Positions 48,501 to 60,500 of a stretch of DNA of 64,000 bases are shown piece by piece. Below the pieces are notes generated by a model, which made no database searches, had not been told where the DNA came from, and was given only the letters and a program-made list of their open reading frames with translations. A program made the position numbers and the translations under genes. Origin of the DNA: Tridacna crocea (lineage: Eukaryota; Mollusca; Bivalvia; Cardiida; Cardiidae); the NCBI GenBank assembly GCA_943736015.1, contig OX031063.1:5933001-5997000 (forward strand). The letters run 5' to 3'. Within the stretch, counting starts at the first letter, position 1, and each line of letters starts with the position of its first letter.

Positions 48501-51500
48501 ATATCGTCAATCCTCGGAAGGAAATTGGCCTAGCCAGGGATCAGACCCTGGACCCAGTGTTCTAAAGTCTTGCATGCTACCAATTGAATTATATTGTCTA
48601 AGCACTCTGTTCGTAGAGCATGGCTCATATGTAAATATTGTACTTACGGTTCCATTTCAAGAAGATCGTTCTTCATCTTCTGGAATTGTTCTTTTGGAAC
48701 TTTCCTGTGAAAATAGAGACAGACAATCTTCAATTTAAAAGAGTAACCACTGAGATAATTGACTGAGATAATTATCTAACAGTAATTAATGTAATACCAT
48801 CACCTACATGTTCTAAATACAAACAAAGAGTTACTAATATTCAATGCATTTACACCAGCATATGCTCTGCAACACATTAGGCCTTGCTTGAAAACACTGT
48901 GGTATCCTTTTCCATCAGGTTTTTTTTTTATCTTCATATAATAGAATTTATTCCAAGCGTTTACACTACAGAACTATTCTGCATCTAATCAGTCTGTAAA
49001 TATCCCCTTCACATGAAAGATACAACCGTCCCACTTCACTCATTACCAAACGAAAATATTTTAGGCTAGTCCAAATTGAAAGGATTTGCAAACAACAAAA
49101 AAAAGTAACTCAAAATTTGAAATTTGTTCAAATTTGTTTAGTGAAGGGTAGAAAACATTGTGGGAAAAGAAGAAAATGCTAGTTACCAGCATTTTCTCCT
49201 TTTCCCACAATGTTTTCTAAAGGCTTCTTTCTCAGGGTTGTCAGAAATTAGGATTGTGTGGTAATGGGTTAAATGGGATCTAAACGGGATCAACAGGGAC
49301 CAGTAGTAAATTGTGGACATTATGGTCAACACAAATACTTGATGGACAGACAGAAAACCAAATGACAACTTTGCATCTTCTTGCTGAAGCAAGCATGTCT
49401 CCAAACTGACTAAGAATTCACTAGATTTGATACTTACACAGAAGGCTGTCCGGGGTCGTCCATCAGCTCCACTTCATTGCCCTGGATTTCTAAGAAGCAC
49501 TTTTCACAGAATGTGTATTTGTCAGACAGGAGCTTTGATGTTCTGCATAATATAATAAAGATAAATTACTATGAAAAGCTAGCAAAAAATGAGCGTTATT
49601 TGTATCAAATAAAAGAGCATCTATTTCGTTGCTTACAACATGGACTTTTACTTATCAAAACAAATCATTCATCTTATAAACAACCCTACAAAGCACTTGT
49701 ATTGGATTTTGTTGCCAAAACCTTTTCCCAAACAACAAACTTTAAGACTGGTCCAAGTTGACAGTACTTGCAGACGACAATATAAACATTACCCATGAAT
49801 TGAAATTTGTTTCTAGAAAAACATTGTGGGAAAAGGAGAAAATGCTGGTTCCCAGCATTTTCTCCTTTTTCCACAATGTTTTCAAAAGGCTTCTATCCCA
49901 GGGTCATAAAAACCAGGGATTGTTAGGTAAAGGGTTAAGAGTTCAGTTCCTTTCTTTCACTACACCTAACTTAACAAGAACACTGCATGCAGGTGCCACA
50001 GTCAGCTGTAGCTGCTTGATTTTCAGTGAAAATCTTAACCCATTACCACACAATCCCTACTTTTGACGCCCATGAGAAAGAAGCCTTTTGAAAACACTGT
50101 AGGAAAAGGAGAAAATGCTGATAACCAGCATTTTCTCCTTTTCCCACAGTGTTTTCTACCCTTCCCAGAACAAATTTCAATTTTTAGGCACCTTTATTTT
50201 GTCCTCTGCAAATGCTTTCAATTTGGACCAGTCTTAAATTTTGTCATGTGGTAATGAGTTAAGTCACAAATACTTTGATGGATATCTGCCCTTGCTGTTT
50301 GGATCCCTCTTCTGATTGATGACAACTTCTCTGAGTTGGAAGTAAATATCTCCAGTAATAACAGAGATACTGTTAAATATAAAAGCTTTTGCATAATGAT
50401 GACACAGACAACAAGGCCAGGACTAACATATTACCCCTTACTCTACTTTGAAAACAGCCAAGCCAATAAAAGAGCAATGCCCTCCAAGTAAACAACTTGC
50501 CCATGTTTAACCCATTACCACACAATCTCTACTTTTGACACCCCTGACAAAGAAGCCTTTTGAAAACACTGTGGGAAAAGGAGAAAGTGCTGGTAACCAG
50601 CATTTTCTCCTTTTCCCACACTGTTATCTACCCTTCCCAGAACAAACTTCACTTTTTCAGTCACCTTTATTTTGTCGTCTGCAAATGCTTTCAATTGGGA
50701 CCAGTCTAAAACTTTCTCATGTGGTAAAGAGTTAACCTATTACCACACAATCCCTACTTTTGACGCCCCTAAGAAAGAAGTCTTTTGAAAACATTGTTGG
50801 AAAGGGAGAAAATGTTCGTAACCAGCATTTTCTCCTTTTCCCACAGTGTTTTATACCCTTCCCAGAACAAATTTCAATGTTTCAGTCACCTTTATTTTTT
50901 CCTCTGCAAATGCATTCGATTTGAACCAGTCTAAAATTTTGTCGTTTGGTAATGAGTTAAAGTAAATACTTTCATTAACAACCTGATATGAAAAGTGTTA
51001 AGTTTTCACAGGTAACTTAACCATGTTAGGGCTATGGCAAAACTTGTGTTTAGTTTTAAAAAGCAGAAGGTATAAAAAGAAAACCCACCTATTCTGATAG
51101 CAGTAATAAACTGCCTCTCTGGAAATAGTGCACAACTGTTTCCCATAGCAACACAGGACCTGTGGACTGAAGGACTGTTTAATGCCACAACAATAACCAA
51201 GCGATTGCATCACCCCACTGATCTCTGCCTCAAATACTTCAGACAGCTGCAAAATCAAACATTACAGTTTCAGAGCAAGGCAAAAAGTTAACCCTTTCCA
51301 AAGGATAAAATTTAGTACCCATACATTTTAAGGCATTATGTAGATGCCAAAATGAAATGTGGCTAAAATGATAGATTTGTGTTTAGATAGGCAGAAAATG
51401 TCATGGGAAAGAGAAGAAAAAGCTTGTTAGCTAACAATATCTCCTTTTCCCACATTTCAAAGTTTTTTTCTTCCTCATGATTGTAAAGATAGGATTGTTT

Positions 51501-54500
51501 GGTCAAGGGTTAACCCAAAGCTGTTAGATGCCAATACACTTTACAAAGACCCTAGGGCTGAAAGTTTCTGTCTATAAAACCCAAAAAGTAATATCTTCAT
51601 GAAAACTCCAGATTAGTGATCTGGTTATTCTAAATCAATTATTTTCCTTTGAAACCCCATGCTCTGAGTAATCATTAGAATTGTCTCAATGAGATGATTC
51701 CAACAAGTACCCACAACAAAGGGTTAAGCAGAGAATAATCAATATTTTCAATTTTGAAATCAAAATCACTGCCTCTGCCTGGAGGTCTTTTTATGACGAC
51801 AAGTGTCTGAAACCTTAGTGCCCACTACTTTGTTCAGTAGAAAGTTTTGGTGAAATAATGAGCTTAACAATAAATATGATGAATGGTACTTTTGCAAAAA
51901 AATTATTCAAAATAATAAGTCTTAACCCACAAGGTACCCTTCACAACTTCTTTTGTATTTGTAGATCAGTACCAGATCATGAAAAAATTTGCAGCCTGAT
52001 CTTGTGCACACTGTACCCTTAGCTGACACATTCTGGAACAGACCAATCTTTTATCATTGTACTTGTTCCGGTCCAATTTCTAAAATGAAAATGTCGGGTT
52101 TCTTCATCACTTTAACAGTTAACCTTACTAACTTTCTTGCATGTCAACTCTGTTAAAATGTATGCATTTGTAAACAATTACCTTTGATTAATTAAATGCT
52201 ACAGGGTAACTTACCTTTGTACAATACTTGTAGACTCTTGATGATTTTTTGTTGTAGACCCAGGCATTGTCAAACATAAGCCACACATCATCCACATATT
52301 CCCATGGGTCTTTATACTGACCAGTATCCAGTCTCTTTTTTATTGTTGATAAATCCATGGGTTTCCGAACAATATCATAATAATCCTAGAAGCAAACAAT
52401 GAAGGAAATTGAGATTGATTGCATCACAACATGGTTTTTTGATTCTAAATTAGAATTTAGAAACAAATTAGCACACCAGTATCTGTTTTCAGATCTTTAT
52501 CTTTGGAAGTAAAAAATTTCTTTGAAATATTATTTTATTTCGATGACCAGAGATTAATGTCTAAATCACGTCCAAACTAAGTTTATAATTTAAAAGCATC
52601 GTAGATTAAAACTTACAGGAATCTGTAATGCTACTGGGTCTACTGGTTGTCTAAATGGAAGGGATTCTGGATCTTGACGATACAATTTTTCTAATGTGGG
52701 CATCAGTGCTTGTCTTAGTTCATCTGGCTTGAATACTGGAAAAATAAAATCAATCACATTATACCTCATTTGTCAGAAATAATTATAGCCTCCCTACTGG
52801 CTAACAGGTAGTTATCTAAGGTTTTCATGTTGGAATCTCCTGATTGGCACAATCTTTTATAGAAGACACATGAAATTTGTTGCTACAGGATTCATTCTCT
52901 TCTCATCACCATACATGTCTTCCACATAGTTTTACATTTCCCACACAACAAAGGCTGCCAAATTGAAGAACTGTTACACACCACAAAAGCAATTCAAATA
53001 CAAAACTGTTGCATGTAACACTTTCTACAATTCATCAAAATTCACCAACATCTAGGCTGCCATGAAGAGAGGAACTGTCTTTATATAGATCAGTAAGTTT
53101 ACACTTTTGAATCTATAACCCTATTGCTAGCTCTTGATGAGCATGGATTCTTTCACAAGAAAATTTTCTTGTTGATGCTCATGAAAATTGTTTTCCATAG
53201 AAATTTCCCTCAAGTTCCCACAATGAAAGGTCAAAGACTAAATATCTAATGAGTTTCTGCTTTCAGACAAAAGACTGGGACAATAATACTGTTTGAAGTC
53301 TAAAAATTTATTGTCTATATTCTAGGTAGATGCTTTACATACCTTTCTTTTGTCTGGGTTTCTGTGGGGCGGGTGAAGCTACAGGGGTGATGGTGTTGGT
53401 CTGTGATATATCCATAGGACTAGGTTTGAGGTCTTCACCACTATTTTCTGATGGCTCGGACTTAGGAGTAATACCAGAAGATGTATCCATGCCTGTAGCT
53501 TCTTGTTTAATGTCCATCGACATGGGCTCCGTCTTGATCTGAAAGTCGAGATAATACAATAAAACTCCATACTGGACAATGAAAATTTCAAATTCTGCAA
53601 ATTTATACAATATTTCTTCCAAAAAGAAATTTCCAATTTTCAGTCACTTTTACGTTGTTGTCTGCAATTGCTTTGAATTTAGACCAATCTAAAATTTTAT
53701 CGTTTGGTAAAGACTTAACTCTCTACCACATGAAAAAATTTTACACTAATCCAAATCGATATCATTTGCAGATGACAAAATCAATGTGAATGAAAATTTG
53801 AAATTAGGTTTTGGAAGAGTAGAAAACATTGTAGGTAAAGGAGAAAATGCTGGTTACCAGCATTTTCTCCTGTTCCTGCAATGTTTTCAAAAGGCTTCTT
53901 TCTCAAGGTCGTTAAAAGTCGGGATTGTATTGTAAAAAGTTATTACCCAAATTAAAAAGAATACATGTGCGTTCTGATCTTGGATCTACACTTGTCCAAT
54001 AAGGAGCTATTATTCCTTAAAACATTACTTTGAAATGGCACTATTTGGGTTTTTAGTATGAAAATGAAAATCTAATATTAGTTATTTTGCAAGATAAGGG
54101 CTAAGATAAGCATTGCTACTGAGAAATGAACAATAAAAGAGAACTTCAGGTTTAGTCTTACCTCTGTCTTAATTTCAGTTTTAATCTCAGGTTTAATGTC
54201 AATAGCATTCGATGCTGATGTACTTGTGATAGATGTGGTAGATGACATTGGGGTTACGACGGACGTTGTAGAGGCAGTGGGTCCCTGCTCTGAGGATGCC
54301 GGCGAGGAAAGGACCTCACTAAGAGACTGGGGCTGAGTGTTGACGTCCATGGCACTCTCATGTTTGATCTTCTTGTCCATTCCTAGACCCATCACATCAT
54401 TCTGGAAACAAGTTGACAGACTTAAAATATTTCTTGCAGTAAACGAATTATACTGTAGCAAATTCAGCAATAGAAATAGACACATGGCTTGCAATATGCA

Positions 54501-57500
54501 AAGAGGGGCACTCCAACAATGGCATAAAGTGTCATCTTGAATCAGCCTGCCCAGTCTGTAAGGCTTATCAGAGATGGCACTTTACAACTACACTAGATTT
54601 GTGCTACAATAGCCTTGCGGGAAACAGAAAATTGCATAAAAATAGAAAGTGTTGTTCCGGTTTAGCCTGCGCAGACTGTTCAGGTTGATTCCAGACAACA
54701 CTTTACACAAAATGTTCAAATACCTATTTTCTGTGTTATAAGCCGCATGTTTCTGACATTTCTTTTCTTTTCCAATGTTTTCTAACCTTTCAACCCTTTA
54801 ACAAACAATCCTGTGTTTACATGAACTTAAGCAGTGCATTTAAAACATTGTGGGAATCCACCAAGCTTTCATCCATTTCAAAGACAAATCTCTACAACTA
54901 AGCCACCATCAATTTATTCCCTGCATATGCATGGATGTGTCCAGAATTTTGTGGTTTATCAAGGTAAAAGTTACTCATTAAAATCATTTCAATCTGTTGG
55001 TTAAACTTTTAACTCTTTACCACACAATCCTATCTTTTAACGACCCCAAGAAAGACAGCTTTTGAAAACATTGTGGGAAAAGGAGAAAATGCTAGTAAAC
55101 AGCATTTTCTCCTTTTCCCACCATGTTTTCTACCCTTTCCAAATCAAATTTCAATTTTTGAGTCATGTTTATGTTGTTGTCTGCAATTGCTTTCAATTTG
55201 AACTAGTCCAAATTTTGTCGTATGGTAAAGAGTTAAAATGGAAAAGACTAAAATTCTGCTATTTAGCAAATAGAAAGTGTTAATGCTTTCCAAACACAAG
55301 GCAAAGTTCAAGTCAAAGGTTCTTACCAATTGAGCTGCCGAGGGTTGTAATGGAGCTGATGAAGTTGCCAGGGTTGAGTTGGCGGATGACACCAGAGTGT
55401 CTATAAAAGAGCGGCCCGTTGTTGCCATGCTAGTGCTTCCTGGTATGGACTGCATGGAGGATTGGTTTGATATGGAACCTGTCAGTCCATGGACTTGGGG
55501 AGACATTCCACGGGGTTTGTTAGCTTGTAAGTTCTGGTTGGCACCTTGCTGCTGTAGGAGATGCTGGGGTTGCTGAAGGGGTGGTTGTAAGTTTGGCTGG
55601 CCTGGCTGATTCAGCATATGACCAGGCATACGGTTCCCCAGAGGATCGAACTGGTTCTGGTTCAAACCAGCATTCATCTGAGGGGGGTTAGCTGGTAAGT
55701 TCATCTGAAATGATATTGTTTTATAATTTGAAAGACAAAACAGATACTTTGCATGGTGAATTTAACTCTTTACCACACAATCCCGACTTTAAACGACCCT
55801 GAGAAAGAAAGCTTTTGAAAACATTGTGGGAAAGGAAGAAATTGCTGGTAACCAGCATTTTCTCCTTTTCCCCCGCAATGTTTTTCTACCCTTCCAAAAT
55901 CTATTTTCAATTTTTGATTCACATTTAATTTGTCATCGGCAAATGCTTTCAATTTGGACTAGTCCAAAATTTTGTTGTTTGGTAAAGAGTTCATCAAATG
56001 TAAGTGCTTGCATAAAGTCTGTTGTTTTGCAGAAAAATCTGAATCTTATTACTTTATTTTTTTCTATTGTATTAGAAGTAGTGTTAATCATCAGAATCCA
56101 GACCATAGGTCCAAAATTGGTAGATCTTCTAGATAAGAAAGACTGAAAGTTGACACTTGAATACTTAGCTCTTCATGTAAATGAAATGGAACTGTAAGAA
56201 ATCTTAAAACAACTTTACAAATACCAATGCTACAAAACTGTATACAGAGCTCCAGATAAGAGGGAGTGATTGTATTCTAAACCCTTTATTTCTGTTCCAA
56301 ATCCTATGTTGTGGGTACTCATTAGAATCGTCTCGATGAGATGATTCTAATGAGTACCCACAACATAGGATTTAGTGGAGAACAATTAGTATTTCAATTT
56401 TGAAATCAAGATCACTCCCTCTATCTGGAGCTCTGCGTATATCTAGTTAACTGATCACTCCCTCTATCTGGAGCTCTGCGTATATCTAGTTAACTCTTCA
56501 CCAAATGACAAAATTTTAGACAGATCCAAATTGGAAGCATTTCCAAAATACATATTAAAATGTGGCGCAAGTAATGGGAATTTACCTGCAAAAGAAAGAA
56601 AACATTGTTTGAAAAGAATAAAATGCTGGTTATCAGCTTGCACCACTGACAAAATTTGATTTCAGTCACATTCTAGCCATCTTCTGAAAAATGCTTTCAA
56701 TACAATTTTGCACCAATCTATTCCTTTGAATTTGGACTCTTTAGTTTTCTCATTATCCCCAAAAATCTTAAAGTTTCCTTTTTCATTCATCTGACAGGGT
56801 TTAACTCTTTACCAAACGACAAAAATTTTAGACTGGGCCAAACTGGAAGGCTGAAAGCATAATATTATGCAGACAATAAAATAAATTTGACTTAACCCAT
56901 TACCACACAATCCCTACTTTTGACGCCCTTGAGAAAGAAGTCTGTAGAAAACATTGTTTGAAAAAGAGAAAATGCTGGTAACCAGCATTTTCTCCTTTTT
57001 CCACAATGATTTCAACCCTTCACAGAACAAATTTCAAAATTTCAGCCACTTTTATTTTGTCGTCTGCAAATGCTTTCGATTTGGACAAACCTGAAATTTT
57101 GTTGTTTGGTAATGAGTTAAACATCGAAATTTATTTTGGGAAGGATAGAAAACATTGTGGGAAAAGGAGAAAATGCTGGTTTCCAGCATTTTCTCCTTTT
57201 CCAATAATGTTTTCAAAAGCTTTCTTTCTGTAGGTCATTAAAAGTCGGGATTGTGTGATAAAGAGTAAGCTGATCCTAAAATGAGAGTCCTGGGAAAAAG
57301 TTTGTTATGTGGTGCGGAATTTTAAAAGCAAGCAAATTTCCAGAGCGATCATTTCCCTTTTCCAAGAGTAACATAAATTAAACTTACCAGTGGTGGTGTT
57401 GTTCGTGGGTGTGGAACTTGCATGTTGCCAGGCATCCGTTGCATGTTTGGAGAGCCAATGTTTGGCTGGCTGATGTTCAGCCCAGTATTCAAACCAAATG

Positions 57501-60500
57501 GATCATTACCAGTTCCTGCCATTCCAATACTGGATGTTGGGTTTGCCATTGGGCCATCTAAAAGTATAGAGAAAATAAAAGTAACCACTAAAAACATGTG
57601 AAGACACTGTCGCAGAAAAATTTGCTCAGCATCAGTGATTACTTTTCTTCTATTGTGTCTACACATTCATCATGTATCCAATCTTACCTCTCCCTGATCA
57701 TGACAGTTTTACACAGTTATATTCGAAAGTAGTCTACAGCAAACTGGTTTCCAGAATTAGTAAAATTATCGGTCAAAGAAATTTTAGCCTTTTCCAAATT
57801 GAAAGCATTCTTCATAGGGTAGAAAACACTGCAAGAAAAGGAGAAAAAGCTTGTTCAGTGTCGGTACTGTGTGGTAAAGGGTTAAACAATCTGAAGAAAA
57901 AGAGTAAAAATCCTCAAGAATCTTTCGTCGTTCCAAAACCAATAACAAACTGTTCTGTGAACCATGATGTTTTTCAGTTAAGCTACAGGGAATATGAGCT
58001 GTAACTCATACATCTTCCGTTTTTTAAAGACATGATACTACTTTACGACATTAAGTTTACACAATCTACTATTGTGGGTAACATACTATCCTGTGATGAT
58101 CTTGTAATACCTACACTTTTTATTTTCATCTACATTCAGTATACAGCCATTGAACGTCTTAAGAAACCTTTACAGTAAAAAGGACAACATTTTAGACTTT
58201 TCCAAATTGCAAGCATTTACAGACAACAAAATAAATGTAAATCAAAATTTGAATTCTGATTTTTGGAGAGTAGCTCTAGCGCATTGTGGGCAAAGGAGAA
58301 AATGCTGGTTACCAGCATTTTCTCACAATGTTTTAAAAAGCCTTCTTTCTCAGGGTTGTCAAAACTCGAGATTGAGTGGCAAAGAGTTGATCTGCATTTT
58401 TAGCATTCAAGAACTAAAATTTCACATGACTCTCTGAATCAAAAAATCCAATCCTGAATATTCCGAAACAAAGTACACTTACTAAGAGTGGTCCCGCCAC
58501 CCAGAAGATTATTGCCCATGGTTGCAGGAGGGCGTATCCCCATAGCCCCAGGTTCGTTGCCTCCTTGTGCTTTCTGCTGCTCCCGCCTCTGGTTACGTTT
58601 CTCTTCCAGCTCTTTCTGAATCTTGTAAATTTTCTCCGCCAAGAAATGGTAATATTCCTCCTGTAAGGTAACATCAAAATTTGTAACTGAACTTAGTCAA
58701 TAATATATCCATAAAAGCTGTCTGGTTACTCTTCAACAAACAGCAAAAAATTTTGAACTAGACCATATGAAATTTACAGATGATATATCCATGGAAGCCT
58801 GCAGATGATTTCTGTCTTGCATACCAAAGAAAACACTGTGGTAACAGGAGAACTATGTTGCTTATCTGCATTCTCTCCTTTCCTACAATGCCTTCCAAGG
58901 TCGTCTCTTTAACCCATTACCAAACAACAATATTTTAGACTGGTCCAAATTGAAAGCATTTGCAGACGACAAAATAAAAGTGACTGAAAATTTGAAATTT
59001 GTTTTGTGAAGGGTAGAAAACATTGTGGGAAAAGGAGAAAATGCTGGTTACCAGCATTTTCTCCTTTTCCCATAATGTTTTCTAAAGTCTTCTTTCTTAG
59101 GGGCGTCAAAAGTAGGGATTGTGTGGTAATGGGTTAAGGGTCATTGAAACTTGGGATTGTTTGGCACAGAGTTATCATGGTTGGTCTAAACGAAAGTCCG
59201 GAGTTGTCCCATTTGAAAGCATTTACAGATGACAGAATAAATGTGGCTAAGAGGAAATGCTGGAAGCAGGAGATAATGCTGGTTACCAGGCTAATGTTTC
59301 AGAGTTGTTAAAAGTCAGGATTGTTTGGGAAAGGGTTAAATACTCCTCTTAACTCATTACCACATGAGAAAATTTTGGACTGGTCCAAATTGAAAGCATT
59401 TGCAGACGACAAAATAAAAGAGGCTGAAAATTTGAAATTTGTTTTGTGAAGGGTAGAAAACACTGTGGGAAAAGGAGAAAATGCTGGTTACCAGCATTTT
59501 CTCCTTTTCCCAAAGTGTTTTCAAAAGGCTTCTTTCTCAGGGGCGTCAAAAGTAGGGATTGTGTGGTAATGGGTTAAGGGTCATTGAAACTTGGGATTGT
59601 TTGGTACAGAGTTATCATGGTTGGTCTAAACGAAAGTCCAGAGTTGTCCCATTTGAAAGCATTTACAGATGACAGAATAAATGTGGCTAGGAGGAAATGC
59701 TGGAAGCAGGAGATAATGCTGGTTACCAGGCTAATGTTTCAGAGTTGTTAAAAGTCAGGATTGTTTGGGAAAGGGTTAAATACTCCTCTTAACTCATTAC
59801 CACATGAGAAAATTTTGGACTGGTCCAAATTGACAACATTTGCAGACGACAAAATTAAGGTGACTGAAAAATAGAAATTTGTTCTGGGAAGGGTAGAAAA
59901 CACTGTGGGAAAAGGAGAAAATGCTGGTTACCAGCATTTTCTCCTTTTCCCACAGTGTTTTCAAAAGGCTTCTTTCTCAGGGGAATCAAAAGTAGGGATT
60001 GAGTGGTAATGGGTTAAATTTTAAAATCTGCATAGATTAGAATATGACTAAGTCTTTAGCCTAGGAATATCTTTGCTACTTTATCTAACTGTGAAGATCA
60101 TCCTCAGCCTCGGAACTCCAGATAGTGAACATGATTTCTATTTCAAAATTGAAAATGTTAATTATTCCCTTCTAAACCCTATGTGATGGGTACACATTAG
60201 AATCCTCTCATCAAGACCATTCTAATGAGTACCCACATCATAGGGTTTGTAAGAGAAATGATAGATTTTAAAAATACCATCACTCCCTCTTATCTGGAGC
60301 TCTGCAGAGAGTATGTACACTGATCTTGGATATGACATATTCAAGATAAGTACAAATGACTTCTTTACAAAGGCAACCACTATTCCTTATTAAATGATTT
60401 ACTGACTATATCCAGTATTACTACATGACCGTAAATGTCAAGTACATACACGTAGAGTTCCAGATAATAGAGAGTGATGGCATTCTATATCTGTTATTTC

